A DNA stretch of 64,000 bases from Xylogone sp. PMI_703 (taxonomy: Eukaryota > Ascomycota > Leotiomycetes). The stretch is from positions 4,216,001 through 4,280,000 of the forward strand of contig JAJTUQ010000004.1 of NCBI GenBank assembly GCA_021399445.1. The letters run 5' to 3'. Under the pieces are notes generated by a model. The model saw nothing but the letters and a program-made list of their open reading frames with translations. It had not been told where the DNA came from and searched no databases. The first letter of the stretch is position 1. Each line of letters starts with the position of its first letter. Below are positions 12,124 to 21,971 of this stretch, one piece after another. The position numbers were made by a program, and so were the translations under genes.

Positions 12124-14682
12124 TCAGGCACCCGATCCAGCTTCCATAATTTTACGCAGGTGCTCCCCCTTCCTACCACCACTCGGCATGCCCCCAATAA
12201 TATCCCACCAACCACCTATATTCGTGTCATTAGCATTCCGGTCTCTCATTTCCTCGTACACTTTTAACACCGCCAAAACAACGTTGTAGTACGTCTCTGC
12301 CGAGCGTTGGAACCCTAATTTGAACCACTCTTGCGGATCTGTGCAGAGCTTAATATCATCCCAGAGCTTCTTCCAGTTTGTCAGAGCAGAGCGAAAGGGC
12401 GCAGTGATGTGAGACGCGATGGTAGTGATGCTAGGGCTCATGTCGGAGTATAATGAGAAGGATGCAAGAGGACTGGAGAATGTAGAAGCCCAGACGTGGG
12501 TATATATGACTAGATTATCTTAGTTCAGGCCACATCCGATAATAACCTCTGGAGAGAAATATAAAAGAGGAGAATTAATATCTCTGGTTATTCAGGAAAC
12601 TTACCGTGCACGAGAATCATCATGTCAAAAACCGTCAGATTGGCAGACTTAAGTCTTCGCATCGTCTCATCTGTCTTCTCCCGAGGCGTAAATAATGGAA
12701 GGAACGCCTCCTTCAATTTCGGCCTCCCTGATGGAAGCCCGGCATAGGTCATCAGTTCTTGATAATTTGCTGCTTGAAACGCTCTATCGTCACCAGCAAG
12801 TGAGAAATCCATCTCTGTCCACTATTCTAAGGTTAGTAAGGCAAGACAAAGCGAACTGGGAACGAATAAGTCACTGACTTGGATTCTCGGAGCTATATTG
12901 TGAAATACATTCCATGTACTATCAATTATCACGGAAATATTTGCGGTACTAAAGTATTGTAAGTAAGAAAAGGATGGTTAGATCCAGCAAGTATCTCGGA
13001 CGCACCGGATATAGGATTCTTTCCTAATCCAAGCTCTAAACGAAGACTCATCACTTATGACGAAGTCTGGAGGATGTGTCATGTTATACAGTCCTTGACT
13101 TCGAGCAATCTACAGCAAATTAGTCAGACTGGAATTTCATCTCAGATTGAATGGTTATCACTTACGGTTAGCCACTTCTGGAATCGACATTGCGACACTC
13201 TGCATCGAGCTACCATATTTCCGGTCCAGTACTGGATTATGATGATGAGATGGCCAGCTTGTAGCTCCTCAAGTTGGTACTGCTGCCACTCAATTGATGA
13301 GTCATCGGCAGGACGATAGACTCTGTTCGTCTGCTCATATTCATCGCCCCATCCTGGGAGAGAGAAAAAGTAATCCTCAATGGGATCAAGAAGTAGTTTC
13401 AGTTTTTCAATTGCCACACAATTATTTGAATACTGATAAGAGACGATTAGTTTGTGTGTTAACCTAGAGTGGCGGGTTTATTTGCTTTTGATTTAGGAGT
13501 GAATCAGAAAAGAACCTACCATTCCGCCAAGGGCCAGAATCGCAAGCACCAGGGGTATCGCAGCAGTAAAGAGATTAAACGTAGAATGATGAACCATTGG
13601 CGAGTTTTTATGCCAATGATGAAAATACAACTGGGTATATAGAACAAGATTATAGGCCGTTATAAGTTCAACTGCCCGTAGGACTTCGTTAGGTGGCTCG
13701 TGTGGCATGTTGATCTTAACTATACTATGTCGCAGCGCCTCTCTGATTGTAAAAGCTCGTCTCTCGAGGAGCATCTGGCCGTTCATGGGACTTCCTGGTT
13801 CGATCCAAGGAGAGGGATCACTTCCTTGTATTCCCCAATTGCCATTCCGGCCGTCAAATTCGAGGGTGCTTAGCAGTTCATTCAGGCTTTTCTCCGTGTC
13901 TAGTAGCCCAAAAGGCCTGTAACCAGGAGACACCTTAGTTGCATACTCTCCAACTACTGGCGTTAATCCATCAGTAACAGCCATTAGGTTCCTGAAGTTG
14001 GCAATTCTGGCCTCGAGATTCATATTTGGAGGGAACTCGTGTAGAAACTCAGATTCAGCCGAGAAATTGAGCAGGAACCCAACGGAGTTTCTATCAGAGT
14101 GGGTATTTTCTGGTGCTATCACCCCAGGATTGTGGATACTGCCCTCCTCTGGACTGGGTGGAGCTGAGGGCACAACATTAGAATTCTGCACCTCATGTAG
14201 CACGACAGTTGGAGTACCTTGAGGACGACCGCCTCTGACGCATATGCGCCCAAACTCCCTGCATTTTCGGCAGGGCATTTCATCTTCACACTTGACCTTG
14301 AGTCTTGAGCACTCATCACAAGCATGACGCTTGCGGCCCCTCTCCAGTGAGTTGGGGATGGGTGATGACCCGCGACGGTCACAGCGACTGAAATGATCTC
14401 TAAGAACATCGCTATTGGTAGGGTATGTTAATACTTAATCTACAGAATGATATTTTTTTAAAAGGAGCTCTCTTGCCTGCGTTTAAATGTTTTAGAGCAA
14501 AATCGACAACTATAAGGTCTATCTCCGGAATCTAGAAGAGTCGCATGTCAATCAAACCAGGCAGCTCCGGCACGGTCAGGATATTTCGGTTACATACGCT
14601 GAAGTTGATGTCTCAAGAGGTGAGCTTTCCGTTGGAATTGCTTTCCACACTGGCCACAGCTTGACAAGCTCGCAGTCTCCAT
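12124..14682 (-). CDS. C2H2 + Zn2Cys6 transcription factor, 8 exons, 691 aa
   Basis: Nuclear DNA-binding regulator of the fungal class that joins two C2H2 fingers to a binuclear zinc cluster and a C-terminal fungal_trans-type regulatory region. Exons are 14682-14598, 14531-14477, 14411-13520, 13432-13166, 13109-13006, 12948-12879, 12821-12605 and 12509-12124; every junction keeps frame. Finger 1 uses C9, C12, H25, H29. Finger 2 uses C37, C40, H53, C57 (PYSCRFCSKTFKRSDVLRDH). The zinc cluster is C78-x2-C81-x6-C88-x5-C94-x2-C97-x6-C104. Intron 1 splits the H29 codon, and intron 2 splits the Ser47 codon with a GC rather than GT donor. The acidic, Pro/Ser-rich linker and the helical C-terminal half fit the family. 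Targets are unknown, and no biosynthetic cluster lies beside it. Confidence 0.88.
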
Positions 14683-15605
14683 CTTGACGAAGGCATTGTA
14701 GTCAGGCTTCGAATGAACAGTATATCGTGAGCTATGGCGTCCCTCGAGAAATATTGTGGGGAAGGCCGGGGGGCGCCACGAGCACGATGGCTAACACGAT
14801 TTGGCCTGGATATACGGAGGTAGAGCACACTGAGGCTCGATCATTGGGGGGGCCGTATCCTTTTGGGACATATTATCCGCTATTCTACACGCTCTCCATG
14901 CCCTTCCTAGCTCCTATTGCTGTAGGGAAATCGCCGAGGCGACCGAACGGATCGCGTTGTGCATCGGACTTTACCCGGATCCAGGAAATGCACTTCATAA
15001 CTCAGCATAAGTTTCTGGCTCAATGCGGCCTCGGCCATTAAAGTTTTCCCACTTCCGAAGCCTTACCCGCTTACCAAGCAGTCCCAGTCCAAGCTCCCTG
15101 CGAAGCATCTGATTCTTAGTCACGCCAGGACACCAGCAGGTTAAGGAGAGTCATCCTGGACTCTTTAAGGAGCCTGAGCTAAAAGCACCACTTTACCTAT
15201 GGGCACCGCACAATGTCGATGCCGCAGAACACAAGTATATTACAATGCCAATCCGGCTTTATATTGATCCTTAATGTAGATCTATCTTCAGTAGAAGCAT
15301 GGCAGCCGTGCTATCACCAATATTATTACGAGACTCAGTATATGAAATATATGAGCCTATGAGTCTATGAGCCCGGAGCCTTTATTTCAGTTCTTTTCGA
15401 CCCTGGGCAGTATGGTACCGACAATACGTCTCACCCATGCTAGGGTGAGTAGCAAGGGCTGCAATTCCCGTGTCCACAATGAAGGCCCCCCTCTTCCAGG
15501 ATCGACATGCAGACGTCGCATTTAGTAGCTATTAGAAGCACTCCCGAGACCAGGGAAGGGAATTATCCAGTGGGCATGAAGTTGGCTCTGCTCGGAGCCA
15601 GCGGA
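14683..15605. other. Intergenic, promoter side of the C2H2/Zn2Cys6 gene
   Basis: This holds the promoter of the regulator on its left and the 3' flank of the helicase gene on its right. Small open frames such as plus 14727-15041 show no family likeness. Nothing else was recognised. Confidence 0.55.
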
Positions 15606-18593
15606 TTAGGGAGGTCGCTTCATTGTCGGCGGAACAAATGGTTGACCCTTCCGGCTGTTCCATCCATTCATGCTTCTTTTGACACCCAACGTCTTCCGTT
15701 GGGGCATAGTACTTTGCAATAGCGAGATGCTTGTAGTATGCATTGTAGTTGCTGGGCGGGATTGATGGAAAGCGGATGGATCATTGCTGAATTCCTTGCT
15801 TGCTTCTCTATTCTCTATATCCTCTTCCTTCGGCGCGGGTTTCGGAGGCGAACTCGACAAGAAAACGTATTCGTTTCGTTTCCGCTGCTCACTTGATAGA
15901 GCTACTTTCCTGGGCCGAGAGGATTGAAGTGAAGGCAATCGGTGCTCTGTTAGGGTTGATGGTATGCCGTGTTGGGCAGGTTTAAGAGGAATGTTGGATC
16001 CCGCAGGAGCACTGAAAGTGTTCCTAACTGCTGTGTTCGAAGATGCCTGCGGAGCTGCCACGCTTCGGTTAGATTTCGATACATGTGTGGTGTAAGACAC
16101 CGTCACTTCGGCCTTTGCACTATTCGCTTTGCCAAAGAATGCCAAAATACTATCTTGTCCTTCCTTGCGGCTAACTTTTTGTTTCTTATTCATGCTACCC
16201 ATATCCTCATCGCCGAGGGTCTGTAGATGCGAGCTCGCACTCACAAAGCCACTATGTAGGGTGGTTGAAGCTGTTGTGAAGCTTGATGCACGCTCCATTG
16301 TAGTTTTGTAATTTCCCTGCCAGCTGCGTTTAGGCCCGGCATCCAGATCACTAATAGACTTCTGAAGCTCAACACGTTGACGTACTGGAGGACGCTGCCC
16401 CATTGTAAAACTCGGCCTTCCATCAGCTTTCTCCCATTTTGAATCTGCTTCTTCATTGTCTTCATTTCCAATAGGGAATATATCATCTGCTTCGCTAATC
16501 AAAAGAGCTGAAGAGGCCGAAATTGATTGCTCACTAGGAGGCGGCCGCCTTAGTATCTGACAAATAGATTGGATAGCAGATGCAGCCAATGCAGGGCCTC
16601 TCTCAGCCAGAAGCGGTGATAATCCAGGCGAGGATACGAAAGACGACAAGGTGGTTTGCTCTCCTTGGGAATTTTTAAGCGGATAACTGAGATAAAGCAG
16701 CGATTGAGCTCGAGTCATTGCTACATAGAGTAGTCTCCGTTCCTCATCCGTATCATCGGCTCTTGAATGAGGAATAGAACCTTGGTATACAGCAGGTATA
16801 AATACCACCGGCCATTCCAAACCCTTGGCGGCATGTATTGTTGATATTGTGACGACTGCTTTCTGCTCACCTTCCTGTTCCTTTTTTACCTCAGATGCTA
16901 ATGCAACATTTGCCAGAAACTTTGACAAAGGGCTTGAGGAATCATCTTGATCCAGGCCTTCAATCTCCGGCAGGGAATCATCCTCGTAGCCAGAGGTGAG
17001 TTGAATTTGGAAGTCTGAAGCCTGCGCAATAAGTTCTTGGACATTAGCCCATCGGGCTTTGGTAACATCTCCATGCTGTGTCTCTAACCAATCCTCGAAA
17101 TTCGTCTTTTTTAGGACGAAATTTATTAAGTCGACTGTAGAGGAAGAACTATTAGTAGCATCCGCTATCTTCTTTCTAGAAGCTAGGATGATGTTGATGA
17201 ATGATGAGAGGCCTTGCATAGTGAGCTTAGGTAGTTTTGTTTTTGCAGTACGCCTTCCTTGAACTGAGTCGAGCACCAATGTCCACAAAGTTATGGATGA
17301 TTGATCTGCTTCATCAATGAGGCTCTTTATCGTAGCTTCTCCAATCCTCCGCGAAGGCACGTTTATGATGCGAGCTAACGCATCGTTATTATCCGGCTGG
17401 TTGATAACTCGTAGGTAATCCAGAAGAGTCTTTACTTCTAGGCGATCATAAAATCTAAGTCCACCAACCACTCGATAGGGAACTCCAGCTTTCCCAAGAG
17501 CACTTTCGATGTGTCGAGACAGTGAAGCTGATCGCAAGAGGATTGCGAAGTCATCACATGTTAGTAAATCTCCTGTTAATCCCTTACATCTCCGTAGCTC
17601 AGTAACAATCCAGTCTGCCTCTATTTGTGCCGTAGAAAGCTTGCGAAGGACAGGTTGACTTCCAACAACATGAGTAGGTGTCAAAGATTTTGCAATTCTT
17701 GCAGTATCTTGCTCTATCACACTCAATGCTGACAGCAATATGGCCCCGGAGGAACGGTAATTCTCTTCCAGCGGTATCGTCACGGTATCTGGATATTGGT
17801 GAAGCAACCTCTTATAATTTTTGGTCTCTGCCGCGCGGAACCCGTATATACTTTGATCAGGGTCTCCCACAATCGTAATTCTTTTGCGTGCTGAGGCGAA
17901 CAACCGCATGAGATCGAACTGCACAATATTTGTGTCTTGGAATTCATCAATCAGGACGGCTTCAACATTGGAGACACAGGATGGATGCGTTCGGAGCAAT
18001 TCCACACATCTGAGAAGAAGGTCATCATAGTCCAGGAGGTTTGAACGTGCAAGAGCTTCCTCGTATTCAGTGTAGCACTGTTCAAATTCCTGCGCCTCGA
18101 CTGACTTGGCAACCGATGGTCGACTCTCCTTCCTTTGTTCATTGCCTCTAGCTTTCCTTGAACTTATTCGAGATTGAGCTACCTTGGGTTCGATATTGAA
18201 ATTGTGTCGCTTCACGATTCGCTTGATGATTGCCAATGAATCTGCACTATCTGCGATCCCAAAGTCTTGACGAATGTCTATTAGATGACCATATCGTGCA
18301 AGGTACCGTCGAGCTATACTATGAAAGGTGCCCAATATCAATTTGGATTCGAGGCCATTCCCTACCAGCTGCCCAATCCTCTCCTTCATCTCACGGGCAG
18401 CCTTGACTGTGAAAGTAGCCACAATGATATTCCATGGCTGAAGGCCTTGTCGCAGTAACCAAGCTGTTCTCGAAGTCAGAGTATGAGTTTTACCGCTCCC
18501 TGGGCCAGCCAAAATTGCCAAGGTGTCGGCAACTGAGGAAACAGCGGCATATTGTGAAGGATTGAGGTTCGCCAACAATCGATCTTCATCCAT
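15606..18593 (-). CDS. srs2: Srs2-type UvrD/SF1A DNA helicase, single exon, 995 aa
   Basis: 3'-5' DNA helicase that in yeast strips Rad51 from single-stranded DNA and acts at SUMO-modified PCNA to restrain recombination; nuclear. SF1A motifs run in order: Q-motif LNPSQYAAV (10-18), Walker A GPGSGKT (30-36), motif Ia ATFTVKAAREM, LGTFHSIARRYL, Walker B LIDEFQDTN, GDPDQSIYGFRAAE, LEENYRSS, VSTIHAAKGLEWPVVFIP-like motif V (TISTIHAAKGLEW) and YVAMTRAQ motif VI. The C-terminal third is disordered. It holds a canonical PCNA-binding box QDSILAFF (residues 813-820) and a possible SUMO-interacting stretch YVFLSSS (909-915). The conserved-looking end is rich in Arg/Lys/Pro. The start Met sits directly before the Q-motif, so no upstream coding is needed. 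UvrD bacterial origin is excluded by length and tail. Confidence 0.92.
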   Translation of the reverse strand: MDEDRLLANLNPSQYAAVSSVADTLAILAGPGSGKTHTLTSRTAWLLRQGLQPWNIIVATFTVKAAREMKERIGQLVGNGLESKLILGTFHSIARRYLARYGHLIDIRQDFGIADSADSLAIIKRIVKRHNFNIEPKVAQSRISSRKARGNEQRKESRPSVAKSVEAQEFEQCYTEYEEALARSNLLDYDDLLLRCVELLRTHPSCVSNVEAVLIDEFQDTNIVQFDLMRLFASARKRITIVGDPDQSIYGFRAAETKNYKRLLHQYPDTVTIPLEENYRSSGAILLSALSVIEQDTARIAKSLTPTHVVGSQPVLRKLSTAQIEADWIVTELRRCKGLTGDLLTCDDFAILLRSASLSRHIESALGKAGVPYRVVGGLRFYDRLEVKTLLDYLRVINQPDNNDALARIINVPSRRIGEATIKSLIDEADQSSITLWTLVLDSVQGRRTAKTKLPKLTMQGLSSFINIILASRKKIADATNSSSSTVDLINFVLKKTNFEDWLETQHGDVTKARWANVQELIAQASDFQIQLTSGYEDDSLPEIEGLDQDDSSSPLSKFLANVALASEVKKEQEGEQKAVVTISTIHAAKGLEWPVVFIPAVYQGSIPHSRADDTDEERRLLYVAMTRAQSLLYLSYPLKNSQGEQTTLSSFVSSPGLSPLLAERGPALAASAIQSICQILRRPPPSEQSISASSALLISEADDIFPIGNEDNEEADSKWEKADGRPSFTMGQRPPVRQRVELQKSISDLDAGPKRSWQGNYKTTMERASSFTTASTTLHSGFVSASSHLQTLGDEDMGSMNKKQKVSRKEGQDSILAFFGKANSAKAEVTVSYTTHVSKSNRSVAAPQASSNTAVRNTFSAPAGSNIPLKPAQHGIPSTLTEHRLPSLQSSRPRKVALSSEQRKRNEYVFLSSSPPKPAPKEEDIENREASKEFSNDPSAFHQSRPATTMHTTSISLLQSTMPQRKTLGVKRSMNGWNSRKGQPFVPPTMKRPP

Positions 18594-20151
18594 GGTCCAA
18601 GAGGTGAGTGAGATACAGTCGGCACCTGAAGCAATGGGAAAATAAAGGGTCGCTATGTCACTTCGAGCATCTTTACCGTAACACGGTATAATCCAATTGA
18701 ATGGCGGGTTTCAATTGATCGTTTCTCGCTGAATTTGCAACGTCAAAAGATATTCACGTCTCAAGTCCAACGCGTTACAAGACCCATGTTACAGAATTCG
18801 CGCTAATGATGCGTGGTCACCTGACATGCCACTACACCTACTACTGCACGGTAGTTGCTTCAAAGTCCCTGAAATCTTAATATAACTTTGCTCCACAGCT
18901 TATATCACCTAAAAGGGTTTATTTGATGAGACAAATTTATGAGGTTGAGATTATCCCAACTGGCCAACCCAAGAAGTTGCCATAAGGGCGAATCGCATGG
19001 TGCTGACAAAAGAACAGGGGTCCAAACTCATTCATCCACAATAATGAGTGGCTCTGCCTTACTCCAAACATTGTGCAAACAACTGAGAGAGCCAAAAATA
19101 GGTATATGGGTTTTACATTTCCTATAGATTTTTGGCCCTTGGAGGACTACGCATAGTGAGAAGAGTGCAAACAGTTGATTTCACCAATCTTTTCGAAGAT
19201 GTAGCGCCAGGAGGTGTGAAGAGAGACCAACTCAAAAACCCAAAAGCGGATTCGACGAACATACCTGAGATCTTCAAAGGGAATCCCAATATGCGTGGGA
19301 TAAGAGAAGATGGAATCAAAATAACATGCACGGCTGGTGATAGAAGTGTGATGGTGAATGCAGCGTCGAATCATGTAGCTATCCACAACTCCCGAGGGAA
19401 GAATTGCAACCCCAGATGAAAGATTACGATGTGATAATCAATCCCCTTGGACGCCATGAGAATGCTATCGGCATGTTGGAATAGCGCGCATTGATGTGCT
19501 CAGCCGTTGTGAGGTGACTGAGGTGACTTGAGATGAGGACTCTTACAGTGTTGTATTTTGGGGAGCGCCAAAGCGGAGAGAAGATCTCGACCCAGGACCC
19601 ATTTTTGGAGGCGAACATGCGAAGCCCAAGCCCTGCCGTGGTGATGGCTGCGATCATTGGCGGGAGCCTCAAAGCCGGGCGCGTAAATCTGCAGGGCGAG
19701 TGAGCCGAGAGAGCCCAGGAACAGCCTGCGCAACCAACCACATCGCCCAAGCACCCCTCAACGACTTTGTCCTCGCTGACGACCGTCCGCGGGCTTCCAC
19801 TCACCTCTCGCAGCACCCAAGTGTAAGCTTCGATGCCGGGCGACTAATGCCTCTCATGCTCATGCAGGTTCCTGATATGATGCTCTCGCCGGCCTACAGA
19901 GATGCCCCTTTCACACCGCAATGCTCCCTGCGCCCAATGGCATACTGGGGAGCCATGTGATACCTATCACCAAGGCTCTGGTGCACCGGCATATCATATA
20001 CATGCAGTAGCCCCCCTCCAGAGCCGGAGATCTTCCTCTCCATGTTGCCTTTGGATCACAATACGTTTCGTCCCTCCGTGATGAATTTCAGATGATACAA
20101 CCAGCTGGGTCAAGCTGCTTTTTTCTTCTCATATAAAGCATCGGCTCCATC
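18594..20151. promoter_or_regulatory. Divergent intergenic region between srs2 and the membrane-protein gene
   Basis: The two flanking start codons point away from each other, so both promoters lie here. TATAAA at 20132-20137 is only 15 bases before the right-hand start codon, too close to act as its TATA box. Several short open frames on both strands around 19130-19960 overlap one another and look like chance. No RNA gene was seen. Confidence 0.5.
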
Positions 20152-21639
20152 ATGCTTGGTGGCACCAAGGCGGTAGTTCTTCTACCACAAGCTATCCTAC
20201 TCTTAGGTTGGATACCTCTTCGTGCCTCGGCCAACATCATCACAGATCCCCCAAAACACAACCCTTTGGGCATTGACTGGTATCCGGCACCTTCTCCCGA
20301 AGACGGCCCTCCACTCTCAAGAGGAGCATCTCGTGATAAGTCACTGCTCCCAGCACAAATCGGCGGCATCGTTGGAGCATACGTCTTCTCGGTTTGTGTT
20401 GTAGCGCTTGGTCTGGTTCTTGTCGGACGAAAACTCCGACGGAAGATTCAGGAAGCATCCAGAGCTCTTGACGTTGAGCTAGTAGAACCTGGACTCAAGC
20501 CGGGATTCAAAACTTACGTAGATCCTTCACCAATCTCACCCGGCGCATACGCTCGTGGAACCAGGAACTTTTCCTGGCCATCTCCAGAAAAGACAGATCG
20601 CAACCCATATATCTTCCCAGCCACTTCCACATCCCCTCAATCTTCCGTTCGCGAAGACCCGTTCGTCGACAGGAGAGTTGTTGAGGCCGATCGTGAGATG
20701 CTGCAGAGAGATCTCGAGGACATATACGCGCATGTTATGGTCCAGGACGAAGCTAAAGCTAAAGGAATCATATTAAAGGATCCAGTTCTGCCTCCCGGAA
20801 GAATGCCTGCTGAAGCGCCGCAGAGGCATGCCAGTCCTTCAAAGAAGGCCGAGAAGGCTAAGCCTTCTCAAATCGATATTGAAAATACCAAGTCAAAGCA
20901 CGGATCTCTCGCATCTTCGATCTTATCATCCATCAAATCCCCCAAAGGGAAAGGAATACGGTCAATGAGGATATCATCCCCGCTTCGCACACCAGCATCA
21001 GCAACTTTCCCCAAGAGTGCTGCATCGGATGAAGAACCACTATCACCGCGATTCTATGCGCCTCCTCCTCCACCACCCGTTCCAAGGGATCAGGTACCAT
21101 TTACACATTCACGAAATACTTCAAGTAGCGCCGTATCAAGGGTTTCGCCCGTATCTCCTACGCAAACTGCAGTGGAAAGACCCTGGGGAGCTCCTGAACC
21201 ACAACGCCATCCTCGCCCAAATATGTCTCAAACCTCAGTGCAATCATCGCAAGACCCCTCCTCTGCAACTTCTGCAACCTCGCAAACACCGCTCTTCTCT
21301 GGTCAGTCTCAGGCTGCGCCTCCAGTGCCCCGCTCCCTTCCCTTCAGAGCATACGATCCTCCGACGGCGACCTCACCATCAGGGTACTCCGTCGCTACCA
21401 AAACCACTATCCTTGAACGGACATCACCTTTGTCCCCAGGTTTACATTCTGGCATGAGAACTCCTTGGAGTGCCGGTGCTGTGCCGTATAGCCCATACCA
21501 GCCTTTCACACCGGTGGTACCCATAACTCCTACGCTTGTAACGAAAGCCGATAGAAAGAGGGTGAAGAAGGCTATGCCTCGCACGCCTGTGACTGAGCTG
21601 ATTAAGAGTGATGACGAACTTTGGGACAGTGGCTACTAA
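20152..21639 (+). CDS. Uncharacterised single-pass membrane protein with long disordered tail, 495 aa
   Basis: I do not recognise a named family. Residues 1-28 are a hydrophobic signal peptide (VVLLPQAILLLGWIPLRASA). A short lumenal or extracellular stretch follows (about 29-68), then one membrane helix (GGIVGAYVFSVCVVALGLVLVG, roughly 71-92) and a basic stop-transfer RKLRRK, so the remaining 400 residues should be cytosolic. That part is Ser/Pro-rich with a proline run (PPPPPPVP), SH3-ligand-like PxxP motifs, many SP/TP phosphorylation sites and an acidic end (KSDDELWDSGY). There is no intron. The layout resembles fungal cell-surface or polarity adaptors, but no function can be assigned. It converges with the spermidine-synthase-fold gene 332 bases downstream. 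Confidence 0.8.
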   Translation: MLGGTKAVVLLPQAILLLGWIPLRASANIITDPPKHNPLGIDWYPAPSPEDGPPLSRGASRDKSLLPAQIGGIVGAYVFSVCVVALGLVLVGRKLRRKIQEASRALDVELVEPGLKPGFKTYVDPSPISPGAYARGTRNFSWPSPEKTDRNPYIFPATSTSPQSSVREDPFVDRRVVEADREMLQRDLEDIYAHVMVQDEAKAKGIILKDPVLPPGRMPAEAPQRHASPSKKAEKAKPSQIDIENTKSKHGSLASSILSSIKSPKGKGIRSMRISSPLRTPASATFPKSAASDEEPLSPRFYAPPPPPPVPRDQVPFTHSRNTSSSAVSRVSPVSPTQTAVERPWGAPEPQRHPRPNMSQTSVQSSQDPSSATSATSQTPLFSGQSQAAPPVPRSLPFRAYDPPTATSPSGYSVATKTTILERTSPLSPGLHSGMRTPWSAGAVPYSPYQPFTPVVPITPTLVTKADRKRVKKAMPRTPVTELIKSDDELWDSGY

Positions 21640-21971
21640 AGATCTAGAAAGCCTTGTTAATGATTTTTTTCTTATCGCTTTTCTTGTATTTCGAAGTAGG
21701 GACGGGACGGTACGGTCTAGAACTAGGGAAGATTAAGGGGATGTGTATATCCTTCGAGAGCCTTTTTTAAACAAGAGTGAAAGAAGAGGAGTTGTGTACA
21801 TGCATTGATATCATCATGGAGTTTTACATGGTCCTGGAGAGACCCTCTTATATCCCATTTATTTTTCCTTCTCAGAAGTTACCCCCATTTTAGTCAGAAA
21901 CATATATAGCAAGTATTCGAGACAATTGCAGTATTTTATACATCCTTCTTGTCATGATATAGTGCCTTAAT
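21640..21971. other. Convergent 3' intergenic region
   Basis: Shared 3' flank of two convergent genes. It is T-rich on the plus strand and AT-rich towards 21900-21960, as expected of polyadenylation sequence. No gene was seen. Confidence 0.55.

Noticed and set aside
20132..20137. TATAAA as TATA box of the 20152 gene
   Set aside because: Only 15 bases from the start codon, which is needed to keep the signal peptide.
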